38,672 nucleotides of DNA from Candidatus Poribacteria bacterium (GCA_022828145.1 JAJEJA010000123.1:1-38672), one strand, 5' to 3'; shown: positions 15,287 through 25,020, counted from the stretch's first letter. Numbers and translations are program-made. Notes: a model not told the origin generated them from the sequence alone.

Positions 15287-17974
15287 ATGCCACGTTTAAG
15301 ACAATCTGAACCCTCCATGATGGAGCTATACAAACAGGTCAAAAAACAGCATGAAGATGCTATTCTCCTCTGTCGTGTAGGCGATTTCTATGAAGCATTC
15401 TATGAAGACGCAGAACTCATTTCAAAACTACTTGAAATTGCGTTGACTTCAAGAAATCAGAAAAACCAAAAGACACCTCCACCCCCTATGGCTGGAATCC
15501 CACACCATGCACTTGACTCTTATCTCTATAAATTAGTTAATGCTGGACACAAAGTCGCAATCTTGGACCAGACTGAAGACGCAAAACTTGCCAAAGAGGA
15601 AAACCGCCTCGTCAAAAGAGATGTCGTCCGAATCGTGACACCAGGAACAGTAACGGATCCGAAAGTGTTAGAACACAAGGCAAACAACTATCTACTCTCA
15701 ATCTGTCATCAAAAAGAAAAATACGGTATCGCAGTAGCTGACCTATCCACAGGTGAATTCAAAGTAACTGAACTTGAAGATAAATCCCGACTTTGGGCAG
15801 AAATACACAGATTTTCACCTAAAGAGTGTCTATTCTCAGAAGCCTTTGAAGATGCAGAAATGTTTGAACAGATAAAACTTGAACTAAAAGCATCTGTCAA
15901 TTTCCTCCCAGAGTGGAGATTTGACTATGATACAGCGCGTTCTGAACTTCTCAACCACTTTCAGACGATTACACTTGAAGGATACGGATGTGAGAATCTA
16001 CCCATAGCAATCGCTGCAGCAGGAGCACTCATATACTATCTAAATGAAACACAGAAACAGGAAGTTGAGCACATCCTCTCCGTTCAAACGTATACACTTG
16101 ACGACTTCATGGTCTTAGATGCTGACACACAACGAAATCTGGAACTCACAACATCAATTCGCGACGGTTCAACAAAAGGCACACTGTTAGAAGTACTTGA
16201 CCAGACAGTTACATCAATGGGGGCAAGAAAACTACGACAATGTCTATTACAACCTTTACTTGATGAGAAAAATATAAATGAACGTCTCACCGCTGTTGAT
16301 GAACTGAAAACACAGATAAATCTACAAGAAGAGATACGCGAAGCATTGGAACAGATGTCCGATATAGAACGTCTCATCACACGCATCAGTCTCGGTTCAG
16401 TTAACGGACGTGACATGATTTCCCTAAAGGATTCCCTTGAACTTATCCCTGCTGTCAAACAACACCTTGAAAATTGTCAAAGTTCAATGCTGATGTCTCT
16501 GAATGAAGAATTGCACCCAATGTTAGCGTTAGTGGAGATGATCCGTCTCGGCATACATCCAGATCCCCCAGCAACTATAAAGGAAGGCGGTGTGATAAAT
16601 GATGGGTATAACGATGAACTTGATGAACTAAGAGAAATTGCCGGACAAGGCAGAGCCTGGATGGCAACATTACAAGATGAAGAACGAAAACGGAGCGGAA
16701 TTACATCCCTTAAGATAGGGTTCAACCAAGTCTTCGGATACTATATTGAAGTCACGAAACCGAATCTCAACATGGTACCCGAACATTATATCCGAAAACA
16801 GACCCTAACAAACGCCGAACGGTTCATTACGCCTGAACTCAAGGAACAGGAAGCAAAAGTCCTAAATGCTGAAGACCGGATACAAACACTGGAATACGAC
16901 CTGTTCTGTGATATACGGGACGAAGTGGCAAAGTCTACGGAACAGATTCAGAAAATCGCTGCTGCGCTTTCTATGATTGATGTCATCGCCAATTTTGCAT
17001 ACTGTGCGTCAAGATACAATTACGTGAAACCTACCGTTGCGGAGAGTGACGAGATAATTATACGTGATGGACGACACCCCGTTGTAGAACAGATATTCAC
17101 GCAAGAGGGGTTTGTGCCAAACGATACACTGCTCAATTGCAGTGAAGAGCAGCTCCATATCATCACAGGTCCAAATATGAGCGGAAAAAGCACCTATTTA
17201 AGACAGACAGCACTCATCGTCTTGTTGGCGCAGATCGGCTGTTTCGTCCCCGCATCCGCCGCAAAAGTAGGGCTCGTAGACAAAATCTTCACCCGTGTTG
17301 GGGCTTCGGATAACCTTGTGATGGGACAAAGTACATTCCTTGTTGAGATGAACGAAACAGCCAACATCCTAAACAATGCCACGCCAAAAAGTCTCGTAAT
17401 TTTAGATGAAGTAGGACGCGGAACCAGCACGTTTGATGGTCTCAGCATCGCCTGGGCAGTCTCAGAGCATCTGTTGGACGAGAAACGGATGGGGGCTAAG
17501 ACCCTTTTCGCCACACATTACCATGAACTTGTGGAACTTGCCAGTAAGTATAAACGCGCAAAAAACTATAACGTCGCTGTCCATGAAGATGGAGAGAAGG
17601 TTACCTTTCTACGTAAAGTTGTCGCTGGAGGAGCAGACCAAAGTTACGGTATTCACGTCGCACGTCTTGCAGGCTTACCGCGTTCTGTAATTGTACGGGC
17701 ACAACAGATACTTGAAGTGCTTGAACAACACAATCTCAGTGTAGAGACTGATGGTGTAGCAAACAGACCACAGAAAGCAGACCAAAAAATTCCACATCCA
17801 AAACGGAGAATCACACGCAAAACACTACAAAGCGATTCGCTTCAGATGGCACTCTTCACACCCAAAACACATCCACTCATAGATGAGATACGCCAGTTAG
17901 AACTCTCACAAATTACCCCTTTAGATGCAGTCAACATTCTATATGACCTCAAAGCAAAAGCAGACGATGCTTAA
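15287..17974 (+). CDS. mutS: DNA mismatch repair protein MutS
   Basis: 895 residues from the ATG at 15287, chosen because GAGG lies ten bases upstream; an in-frame TTG at 15254 would add eleven residues. The N-terminal mismatch-reading motif GDFYEAF carries the Phe-X-Glu pair (Phe34 and Glu36 of this start). The C-terminal ABC-type ATPase has Walker A GPNMSGKST (about codons 639-647 from the TTG), Walker B LVILDEVGRGTST (about 714-726) and the ATHYHEL switch (about 752-758). The tail 'HPLIDEIRQLELSQITPLDAVNILYDLK' matches the usual MutS end. Length is slightly above the roughly 855 of E. coli. All key residues are intact, so it should recognise mismatches and recruit MutL. No mutL is nearby. 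Confidence 0.98.
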   Translation: MPRLRQSEPSMMELYKQVKKQHEDAILLCRVGDFYEAFYEDAELISKLLEIALTSRNQKNQKTPPPPMAGIPHHALDSYLYKLVNAGHKVAILDQTEDAKLAKEENRLVKRDVVRIVTPGTVTDPKVLEHKANNYLLSICHQKEKYGIAVADLSTGEFKVTELEDKSRLWAEIHRFSPKECLFSEAFEDAEMFEQIKLELKASVNFLPEWRFDYDTARSELLNHFQTITLEGYGCENLPIAIAAAGALIYYLNETQKQEVEHILSVQTYTLDDFMVLDADTQRNLELTTSIRDGSTKGTLLEVLDQTVTSMGARKLRQCLLQPLLDEKNINERLTAVDELKTQINLQEEIREALEQMSDIERLITRISLGSVNGRDMISLKDSLELIPAVKQHLENCQSSMLMSLNEELHPMLALVEMIRLGIHPDPPATIKEGGVINDGYNDELDELREIAGQGRAWMATLQDEERKRSGITSLKIGFNQVFGYYIEVTKPNLNMVPEHYIRKQTLTNAERFITPELKEQEAKVLNAEDRIQTLEYDLFCDIRDEVAKSTEQIQKIAAALSMIDVIANFAYCASRYNYVKPTVAESDEIIIRDGRHPVVEQIFTQEGFVPNDTLLNCSEEQLHIITGPNMSGKSTYLRQTALIVLLAQIGCFVPASAAKVGLVDKIFTRVGASDNLVMGQSTFLVEMNETANILNNATPKSLVILDEVGRGTSTFDGLSIAWAVSEHLLDEKRMGAKTLFATHYHELVELASKYKRAKNYNVAVHEDGEKVTFLRKVVAGGADQSYGIHVARLAGLPRSVIVRAQQILEVLEQHNLSVETDGVANRPQKADQKIPHPKRRITRKTLQSDSLQMALFTPKTHPLIDEIRQLELSQITPLDAVNILYDLKAKADDA

Positions 17975-18017
17975 TCTTCATCCCCACCCGTATAACCCCG
18001 TCCGTATCATACTGAAC

Positions 18018-18986
18018 CTATAACGTTACCGCTTTCCCAGTTCTTGCACATTCATAAATCGCCATGTTGAGTTCAACTGAACGTCTCCCTTCATGTCCAT
18101 CAACAGCAGGCGTTCCATCTTCCTGAACAACCTGTAACATATCTTGAATAACATTACCAGGGTAGGGAGGTAGTTCAATCTCTGGTTCTTTACCTTCCGG
18201 GAATTGCCACATGTCAGGACCAACACCAACAATGCCATCTTGTCCATGAACATGAATCATCGTTATACTTCCACCGGGATAAGTAGTTGTTGTCAAGACA
18301 TGTCCAAGCGCACCGCTTTCAAATTCTAATATAGCGGATGTCATATCCTCTGTCTCACAGTTTTCATGATCATATACATCAAAATGCGCACCGATGACAC
18401 GTTTAACAGGACCCATAAACCACAGCATCAGATCAATGGAATGCACACCTTGATTCATAATAGAGCCACCCCCATCAAGTTCCCAAGTGCCGTGCCAACC
18501 CACGTAGTAGCTATCAGGTCGTTTCCATTTCATACGCAGTTCACACAGAATCGGTTTTCCGAGTGCCCCTTGATCAAGTGCAGTCTTAATCCTTCTGTTC
18601 TTTGAACCATACCTTTCGCCAAAATCAACAAGCAATTTTACGTTATTATCTTCACAGGTCTTGATGAGTGAATCACAGTTTTCAAGGCTCACATCCATCG
18701 GTTTAGTCGTGATCACATGTTTTCCGCGTTTTGCAGCTTCCTCACCGAACTTACCGTGCAATCCACTTGGCGTCATAATCATACCGACATCAATGTCATC
18801 ACGATCAAACATCTCCAGTGCATCTTCGTGGCTGTCACATCCGAACTTCTCTTCAGCAGCTTTACGGCGATCTGCCTTCAGATCAGCAACAGCAACAAGT
18901 TCAGCACCTTTTGTCTCGTGAATCATACCAGCACGATTCATACCCATACCTAAACCTACAACACCGAAACGTAAATTGTTAGCCAT
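18018..18986 (-). CDS. Gfo/Idh/MocA family oxidoreductase
   Basis: 322 residues. The N-terminal Rossmann fold has VVGLGMGMNRAG (9-20) for NAD(P). Lys95-Pro96 in TTKPMD matches the family's EKP-type catalytic Lys loop, and GGGSIMNQGVHSIDLMLWFMG (172-192) carries the conserved His182 and Asp185. Relatives oxidise or epimerise sugars, inositols or related polyols, and the substrate is not readable here. AGGAG lies 11 bases before the ATG. It is convergent with mutS, 43 bases away, and cytoplasmic. Such proteins are abundant in bacteria that degrade host or algal glycans, which is context rather than proof. Confidence 0.93.
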   Translation of the reverse strand: MANNLRFGVVGLGMGMNRAGMIHETKGAELVAVADLKADRRKAAEEKFGCDSHEDALEMFDRDDIDVGMIMTPSGLHGKFGEEAAKRGKHVITTKPMDVSLENCDSLIKTCEDNNVKLLVDFGERYGSKNRRIKTALDQGALGKPILCELRMKWKRPDSYYVGWHGTWELDGGGSIMNQGVHSIDLMLWFMGPVKRVIGAHFDVYDHENCETEDMTSAILEFESGALGHVLTTTTYPGGSITMIHVHGQDGIVGVGPDMWQFPEGKEPEIELPPYPGNVIQDMLQVVQEDGTPAVDGHEGRRSVELNMAIYECARTGKAVTL

Positions 18987-19030
18987 TTTAAATATACTCC
19001 TCTTATATCATAAAATCAAGATGTAATACC

Positions 19031-19078
19031 AATCTTCCAGCCTTCCAATCTTCCAACCTTCCAGCCTTCCAATCTTCT
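19031..19078. repeat. CTTCCA-rich low-complexity repeat
   Basis: Imperfect tandem units of CTTCCAGC, CTTCCAAT and CTTCCAAC, six or so in a row, between the divergent Gfo/Idh/MocA and trmJ-like genes. Similar in composition to 15141-15189. Confidence 0.7.
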
Positions 19079-19084
19079 GACCCC

Positions 19085-19113
19085 ATTCTAACAAACCTAC
19101 CGATTTAGTGCAA
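19085..19113 (-). promoter_or_regulatory. Promoter candidate for the Gfo/Idh/MocA gene
   Basis: On the minus strand TTGCAC (19113-19108), a 17-base spacer and TAGAAT (19090-19085), about 100 bases before the ATG. The leader would run through the CTTCCA tract. Confidence 0.4.
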
Positions 19114-19144
19114 GCACCCAAATTGTAATATCCCTGAATTGGAC

Positions 19145-19173
19145 TTGACAATTTCTCCATTTTCGTATACCTT
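19145..19173 (+). promoter_or_regulatory. Promoter candidate for the trmJ-like gene
   Basis: Perfect TTGACA (19145-19150), a 17-base spacer and TACCTT (19168-19173); TATACC at 15-base spacing (19166-19171) is an alternative -10. The start codon is at 19183, so transcription would begin at or within a few bases of it. Confidence 0.35.
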
Positions 19174-19182
19174 AAGTATATT

Positions 19183-20007
19183 ATGTCAAGTGAAACTTAC
19201 GAGAAACCGACGCAATCTACTAAGAGTTTCCGTGCTATTCCAGTAACAGTACCTGAGAATCTTACGAATATCCGTATAATTCTGTTTGAACCACGTGAAC
19301 CGGGGAACATCGGATCTGTCGCAAGAGTCGTGAAAGGTATGGGATTATCAGAGTTATATCTTGTAAATCCTGTGCAATTCCAGAACGTAGATGCTGCCTA
19401 TAATATGGCACACGGTGCAAGAGATATACTGAAGACCTGCAATGTTGTTCCTGAATTGAAAGATGCACTTGAAGGTATTCAGTATCTGGTCGGCACAACG
19501 CACAGACGCAGGGATATGAGATTACCGCCACCCGTAACAGCGCGGGATGCTGCTCAAAAAATCGCCTCCATTTCACAAGATAAATCCGTTGCCTTACTTT
19601 TTGGACGCGAGGATTTTGGACTCTCTACAGATCAGGTTAGCCTTTGTCAGTTGACAGCAAGTGTCCCGATGGCAACAAAGAATCCTTCACTGAATTTAGC
19701 ACAAGCAGTGCAAATATTTGTCTACGAAGTATTCATAGCAAGTTTAGAAGATAATCCACTTGATGAAATTGTCTATGCAGAAGTGAATGCATTAGAGGAA
19801 TTCTATGGAAGGGTCACGCGTTTATTGGACAAAGTCGGTATGACTCCATATAATCAGGAATGGGAAACCTATCTAAAATCTTTGCGTAGGGTTTTTTCGC
19901 GCGCACCCCTTGAGGAAAGAGACATCGCAACACTTGACATGATATTCTCTACAACCTATCGACATATAGTTCGGTTAGAAGAGAAATTAGAAAGGACGCA
20001 AGAATAG
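19183..20007 (+). CDS. TrmJ-like tRNA 2'-O-methyltransferase (SPOUT family)
   Basis: 274 residues. The SPOUT knot motifs are all present: EPGNIGSVARVVKGMGL, ALLFGREDFGLS and PSLNLAQAVQIFVYEV, in the order and spacing of TrmJ, which methylates the ribose of tRNA position 32 using S-adenosylmethionine. It differs from E. coli TrmJ by an N-terminal extension of about 26 residues before NIRIILFE. The C-terminal helical part (after about residue 200) matches the dimerising tail of TrmJ rather than short TrmL proteins. No Shine-Dalgarno site is visible, and no in-frame ATG lies closer to the conserved core. A 47-base gap to the following ATPase gene suggests co-transcription. Confidence 0.88.
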   Translation: MSSETYEKPTQSTKSFRAIPVTVPENLTNIRIILFEPREPGNIGSVARVVKGMGLSELYLVNPVQFQNVDAAYNMAHGARDILKTCNVVPELKDALEGIQYLVGTTHRRRDMRLPPPVTARDAAQKIASISQDKSVALLFGREDFGLSTDQVSLCQLTASVPMATKNPSLNLAQAVQIFVYEVFIASLEDNPLDEIVYAEVNALEEFYGRVTRLLDKVGMTPYNQEWETYLKSLRRVFSRAPLEERDIATLDMIFSTTYRHIVRLEEKLERTQE

Positions 20008-20054
20008 TTAGTCATACTTTAGACGATATTGTCTAATTCGTTTCTGAGGAAAAC

Positions 20055-21641
20055 ATGAGAACATTTGGAACACACGGTCCAGTGAATCCTAAAGATCATT
20101 ACGTTGTCTCACGCCGTGTAGAAATCGCTGAATTTATCAAACGCGTAAAGCAGGGAAAATACATCGTTATATTCGCGCCCAGACAGACAGGTAAGACGAC
20201 ATTTTTCCAATGGGCGGTTGATGCCCTCACAGATAATACGGATGATACATACTTCCCAATTGAGCTGAATTTTGAGGTATATGCAGACTATCCTGCATCC
20301 GATTTTTACGGTTCGTTATATAAAAGGTTATACAGTGAGATTGAGAGAGTTTTCAATAGACGCGGTACCGTTCTATCAAAAAATCTATCAGGGTTCTTAA
20401 AGAACACAAAGATAAACGATCATGTTACGATGCTTGAGTTTTTTGAAGATTTGGGAACTTTCTTGGGAAAAGAAAAATTAGTTCTTATCATTGACGAATT
20501 TGATGGAATCCCGCGGGATGCTGTCAACGGTTTCCTTCATGCACTTCGCAGTATCTATGTTCAACGATCTTTGCACAAATGTCCATATAGCGTCGGTATT
20601 GTTGGAGTCAAGAATGTAACACAACTCAACCTCAACCGCTCAATTTCTCCTTTCAATATACAGGACGAGTTCACTTTACCGAATTTCTCCTTAGAACAGG
20701 TGTGGGAGTTGTTTGGACAGTACACGGATGAAGTGGGACAGACGTTTGATCCTGAAGTGCTTGAGAGTATTCATAGACAGACTGCTGGTCAACCTTTCCT
20801 TGTCAATCGTTTCGCACAGATACTCACAGAGGAGATGCACATCCCAAAAACAGAAACGATTACGATGATTCACTTCTCAAACGCTCACATTGAGATACGT
20901 GAGGAAAACAACGCAAATCTTTCTCATCTGATGACGAATATCCATAGAAATCCACGCTTTAAAACTTTACTGATGCGAATCGTTTCTTATGAGTCGGGTG
21001 TGCGTTTTAACCCAAGAGACGAAATCATCAGTGAACTGACAACACTCGGGGTTATCGGTAAAGCATCAGATGGAATGTGTGAAGTCGTTAATCCAATTTA
21101 CCAGTATTGCATCATGCAAGCATTCAAACCGACGATAAACGGACTCGAACAGGATTACTTGACAGACGATACCGACTTTCTGGACTACCTCACACAGACA
21201 GGTGAAATTAATATGGAAATGCTACTTGACAACTTCCAGAATTTCATTACACGCGTAGGATATAGGATACTTCAAGTGCCAGATACGCCGAAAGAATTTG
21301 TAGGACAAGACCTGCTCTATGCCTATCTTGACCAGTTTGTTAGCATAATTCGGGGTGCAATGTTCCTTGAAGTTCAGACAGGACGTGGTAGGATGGATCT
21401 GATTATCTTTCACAACGGACATAAGTATATCGTTGAAACAAAGATTTGGGAGGGTAAAAAGCGATACGATGCAGGTAAAAAACAACTGTCTGCATATCTC
21501 AGATCAGAACGCGTAAGTGAAGGATATTACGTCGTATTTGATCATCGTGATGAACCCGAACCTCGCATGGAAATAGAGACGACAGACGATATCAGTATCC
21601 GAAGTTACGTCATCCCAGTTATACAGAAAGTTCCTACATAA
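20055..21641 (+). CDS. AAA-like ATPase with C-terminal PD-(D/E)XK nuclease-type domain
   Basis: 528 residues. The N-terminal half is a STAND/AAA-type ATPase: Walker A APRQTGKTT (41-49), Walker B LVLIIDEFDG (142-151), and a helical region with 'TAGQPFLVNRFAQIL' typical of AAA-like (AAA_35-type) proteins. The C-terminal region has a PD-(D/E)XK core: Asp448 in GRMDLIIF, then Glu461 and Lys463 in IVETKIW, followed by QLSAYL, as in DUF1703-type nucleases often fused to such ATPases. All three catalytic positions look intact. Relatives are often multicopy and proposed to act on DNA in mobile-element or defence settings; that role is not proven here. GAGG lies six bases before the ATG. Confidence 0.85.
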   Translation: MRTFGTHGPVNPKDHYVVSRRVEIAEFIKRVKQGKYIVIFAPRQTGKTTFFQWAVDALTDNTDDTYFPIELNFEVYADYPASDFYGSLYKRLYSEIERVFNRRGTVLSKNLSGFLKNTKINDHVTMLEFFEDLGTFLGKEKLVLIIDEFDGIPRDAVNGFLHALRSIYVQRSLHKCPYSVGIVGVKNVTQLNLNRSISPFNIQDEFTLPNFSLEQVWELFGQYTDEVGQTFDPEVLESIHRQTAGQPFLVNRFAQILTEEMHIPKTETITMIHFSNAHIEIREENNANLSHLMTNIHRNPRFKTLLMRIVSYESGVRFNPRDEIISELTTLGVIGKASDGMCEVVNPIYQYCIMQAFKPTINGLEQDYLTDDTDFLDYLTQTGEINMEMLLDNFQNFITRVGYRILQVPDTPKEFVGQDLLYAYLDQFVSIIRGAMFLEVQTGRGRMDLIIFHNGHKYIVETKIWEGKKRYDAGKKQLSAYLRSERVSEGYYVVFDHRDEPEPRMEIETTDDISIRSYVIPVIQKVPT

Positions 21642-21659
21642 CATTATACCAAATTTCAT

Positions 21660-21688
21660 TTGACAAATCCAAAATAATAAGTTATTAT
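21660..21688 (+). promoter_or_regulatory. Sigma70-type promoter for the spermidine-synthase-like gene
   Basis: Perfect TTGACA (21660-21665), 17-base spacer and TATTAT (21683-21688). Transcription would start near 21695, about 42 bases before the ATG at 21737. The downstream aspS, 35 bases after this gene, may share the transcript. Confidence 0.6.
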
Positions 21689-21736
21689 GTAACTTACAAA
21701 AAGATAATAAGATTTACTTAGAACTGAACAAATAAA

Positions 21737-24700
21737 ATGAAATTCATAAAACCCACTGTCTGGCTCATCTTCATACTATCAGGCGCAAGTGCACTCATCT
21801 ATGAAGTGATATGGATGCGGCAACTGACACTTGTCTTCGGCAGCACCGTCTTTGCAACAAGCACCGTACTGACCGCTTTCATGGCGGGACTCGCACTCGG
21901 CAGCTACTACTTCGGTAGAAAAATAGATGAGTCCAAAATGTCGCCACTCAAACTCTACGCAATTCTTGAAATCGGAATCGGAGGCTTCTGTATTATTTGG
22001 CCTCTCTTGCTAAGCGTACTTACGGTTAGCTACGTGCTAATATACCGCAATATCACAACTGAATTTTATACACTTTCACTGATAAGATTTGTCTTAACCT
22101 TTGGGATCCTGTTAGTGCCTTCAACACTGATGGGTGGAACTTTACCCGTTCTGACAAGATTCTTTGTCAAAAGACTGGAGCAACTTGGCACGAACATCGG
22201 AATTCTATATGCACTCAACACATTCGGGGCAGTCATCGGAACTGTCGCTGCTGGATTTATCCTAATTGAAGCATTGGGTATTACGTGGTCATTACGCGTG
22301 GCAATAATTATAAATATCTGCGTTGCCATAGTCGCATGGGTATTGTCACTTCAGACACACAAGATTGAGGAAGATGAAGAAATCACAACAGTTCACGAAG
22401 CAACCGACGCTGACGAACCGACTGAACAACCCCGACAGATACAAATCGGCACGTGGAATATTCAGGAAAAAACTTTAGTTTTATTGGCAATAGGTACATC
22501 AGGTTTCTGCGCCTTAGCTTATGAAGTGTTGTGGACACGTATACTCGTATTTTTTCTCGGTAGCACCACCTACGCTTTTGCAACAATGCTTGCAGCGTTT
22601 CTCTTCGGTATCGCTTTAGGAAGTATGATTTTCTCACGTTGGGTCGACCGCATACGGCAGCCGCTGATCGCTTTCGGCATCGTGCAACTCGGTATCGGGT
22701 TGTTTGCACTTCTACTCCTACCCGCTTTTGAGAGCCTGTACGGGATAACTTATGCATTACAGTCAACATTTGGGGGTAGCAGATTCTGGACATTCTTCTC
22801 CTGTTTCCTTGTGATGAGCCTCCCAACGTTCCTCATGGGTGCAAGTTTTCCACTCGTTACAAAAATATACACTGGAAACACACGTCAACTCGGCAGAAGT
22901 ATCGGTAATGTCTATGCAGTGAATACAGTCGGTAGCATATTAGGCGCATTTTGTGCGGGTTTTATACTCATTCCGCTGTTGAATATCCGTCCAAGTATAA
23001 TCTTAGCAGTCATGCTGAACACCACAATCGGGTTTCTGCTTGTGATGACGGGATGGCAAACTGCTAAGGTTCAGAACACAACCACGGCAAAACAGGTTAC
23101 ACAAGGAATCGGTATCGGCGTGCCGATTCTCAATATTGGTTTTGCCGTAATCCTGCTGCTCACATTAAACCAACCCCTCTTTTTAAAGAGTACGATCTTC
23201 AAAACACAACGACCTGGGGATACGGTCGTTGACTATAAAGAAGAGATAGACGCAACGGTAACAACATTAAAAGATGAAGAGGATATTTATCGTCTTTATG
23301 TAGATGCTAATCAGGCTGCGGATGCTTCCCGTTGGGATTCACCATCACATCGCGTCATTGCACACTTACCATTGCTATTACATCCGAATCCAAAACGCGC
23401 ACTCGTTGTCGGTTTCGGAATGGGACTCACATCATACTCCATAACACAACACGGGGTGCAGGTCGATGCAATCGAACTGTCTAAGGGAGTCATCTCAGCC
23501 GCAAGGGAACATTTTGCACACGTCAATGGAAACATATTTGATAGCCGCTTATTCAATTATTCAATAAATGATGGGCGAAATCACATCCTAACGACAGAAA
23601 AAGAATATGATATGATCTCAACAGGTATAATCCATCCGCTTGTTAGCGCGGGGAGCTCAAATATCTATACAGCCGATTTCTATCATCTCTGTAAAAAAAT
23701 ACTCACAGAAGACGGTGTGATGTGTCAATGGGTTCCGTTGCATCGGCTACCCGAAGCGCACTTTAAGATGATAATACGCACATTTATCAATGAATTTCCG
23801 CAAACAACACTCTGGTACAAATATACACCAGATTTTGTAATTCTGATTGGGACACTTAAACCACTGTCTATTGATTACGAGGATTTTATTACACGATCTA
23901 AAAAACCCGATATCCGAGAAGGACTTGCTGCTGATGATTTGGACGGCTTGTCGCTACTTGATTCATTCATGATGGGACCAAAATCTGTTCGCAAGTATGC
24001 TGGACCCGGGCCAATACATACTGATGACCGTCCACGATTGGAATTCTTCAAGGCATCTGATTTGACAAGTTCCACTGCACAGAATATCATTGGAATGCAA
24101 AAATATCGACAAAAAGTCATCCCTCTTCTAAGAAACTATGGGGTTACCCTTTCAGAACAAAGAGAAACCGAGGAAACGTTAAATCGATACTTTGTTGCTA
24201 CGCAAAAATTGATTGCTGGACAGATTGAATATGCATACGCACAATCAGCATACATTGAATTTGCAAATGCAGAATCCGGAGCACTCCAGAGTGATAAGGC
24301 TAAAGAATTCAATTCCAAGATGGACAATGCCTTCGCTTTGATAGATGAAGCAGTAGCAGTAAATCCAGATGACGATACTATACGATACAACTACGGTGTT
24401 GTGGGTGGCATCATAAGGGAAGGTGAACAGCAAGAACTTAAAGAGATGGAAAAAGAGGCTAAGGAAAAGTTACATCAGAATCCTGATAGCGTTCAAGCAC
24501 ATGTGAATTTAGGAATTACATATAGATTGCAAGGAAAAATTGAGAAAGCAATAACTGAATTTGAAAAATCACTTAAGCTTGATCCAAAACGCTCCGAAAT
24601 ATATATGCTCTTAGGACCACTCTATGAACATAAAGACCAATTTAAAGAAGCACTTCGTACATATCAGAGATATGAACAGATTGAAACCAACTTACCAGCA

Positions 24701-24985
24701 CCGATCTACGCTGCGATGGCAGGTGTGCACCTCCAATTACAGAATATTGAAGAAGCGAAGAACTATGCAACAAAAGGTATTCAAACAGATAATAATTCAT
24801 GGCGTTCACACTATCTGCTCGGTAGAGCCTATAGTGAACTGAACGAGCATAAAAAGCAGCTTGAACACTATCAAGAAGCAGTGAAAATCATAGATAAAAT
24901 GATTGAACGTTCCCCACCAGATGTAGTTGATTTATTAAACAATCGAAACTTTATTCAGAATGAAATTATTGCCATTCAAGATTAG
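21737..24985 (+). CDS. Membrane protein with spermidine-synthase-like domain and C-terminal TPRs
   Basis: 1082 residues. The N-terminal membrane region has two homologous halves, marked by SGASALIYEVIWMRQL (15-30) and SGFCALAYEVLWTRIL (about 255-270), each with 6-7 helices, as in the fused membrane/spermidine synthase family. A soluble Rossmann methyltransferase/SpdSyn-like domain follows: RALVVGFGMGLTS (about 554-566), then QVDAIELSKGVISAAREHF. In true spermidine synthases the later YD-acid motif supplies the catalytic Asp; here it reads YDMISTGIIHP, so that acid is missing and aminopropyl transfer is doubtful. TPRs occupy about 918-1060 ('AHVNLGITYRLQGKIEKAI'). No clear ribosome site is seen. 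Confidence 0.88.
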   Translation: MKFIKPTVWLIFILSGASALIYEVIWMRQLTLVFGSTVFATSTVLTAFMAGLALGSYYFGRKIDESKMSPLKLYAILEIGIGGFCIIWPLLLSVLTVSYVLIYRNITTEFYTLSLIRFVLTFGILLVPSTLMGGTLPVLTRFFVKRLEQLGTNIGILYALNTFGAVIGTVAAGFILIEALGITWSLRVAIIINICVAIVAWVLSLQTHKIEEDEEITTVHEATDADEPTEQPRQIQIGTWNIQEKTLVLLAIGTSGFCALAYEVLWTRILVFFLGSTTYAFATMLAAFLFGIALGSMIFSRWVDRIRQPLIAFGIVQLGIGLFALLLLPAFESLYGITYALQSTFGGSRFWTFFSCFLVMSLPTFLMGASFPLVTKIYTGNTRQLGRSIGNVYAVNTVGSILGAFCAGFILIPLLNIRPSIILAVMLNTTIGFLLVMTGWQTAKVQNTTTAKQVTQGIGIGVPILNIGFAVILLLTLNQPLFLKSTIFKTQRPGDTVVDYKEEIDATVTTLKDEEDIYRLYVDANQAADASRWDSPSHRVIAHLPLLLHPNPKRALVVGFGMGLTSYSITQHGVQVDAIELSKGVISAAREHFAHVNGNIFDSRLFNYSINDGRNHILTTEKEYDMISTGIIHPLVSAGSSNIYTADFYHLCKKILTEDGVMCQWVPLHRLPEAHFKMIIRTFINEFPQTTLWYKYTPDFVILIGTLKPLSIDYEDFITRSKKPDIREGLAADDLDGLSLLDSFMMGPKSVRKYAGPGPIHTDDRPRLEFFKASDLTSSTAQNIIGMQKYRQKVIPLLRNYGVTLSEQRETEETLNRYFVATQKLIAGQIEYAYAQSAYIEFANAESGALQSDKAKEFNSKMDNAFALIDEAVAVNPDDDTIRYNYGVVGGIIREGEQQELKEMEKEAKEKLHQNPDSVQAHVNLGITYRLQGKIEKAITEFEKSLKLDPKRSEIYMLLGPLYEHKDQFKEALRTYQRYEQIETNLPAPIYAAMAGVHLQLQNIEEAKNYATKGIQTDNNSWRSHYLLGRAYSELNEHKKQLEHYQEAVKIIDKMIERSPPDVVDLLNNRNFIQNEIIAIQD

Positions 24986-24998
24986 GCAACTCAATATT

Positions 24999-25020
24999 AG
25001 GAGGATAACAAATATCCATT
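24999..25020 (+). promoter_or_regulatory. Distant Shine-Dalgarno with hairpin before aspS
   Basis: AGGAGG starts at 24999, 16 bases before the aspS ATG, which is too far for normal use. GGATA (25003-25007) and TATCC (25013-25017) form a stem between them that includes the last two Gs of the site. The fold could either bring the site closer to the ATG or mask it. Confidence 0.45.
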
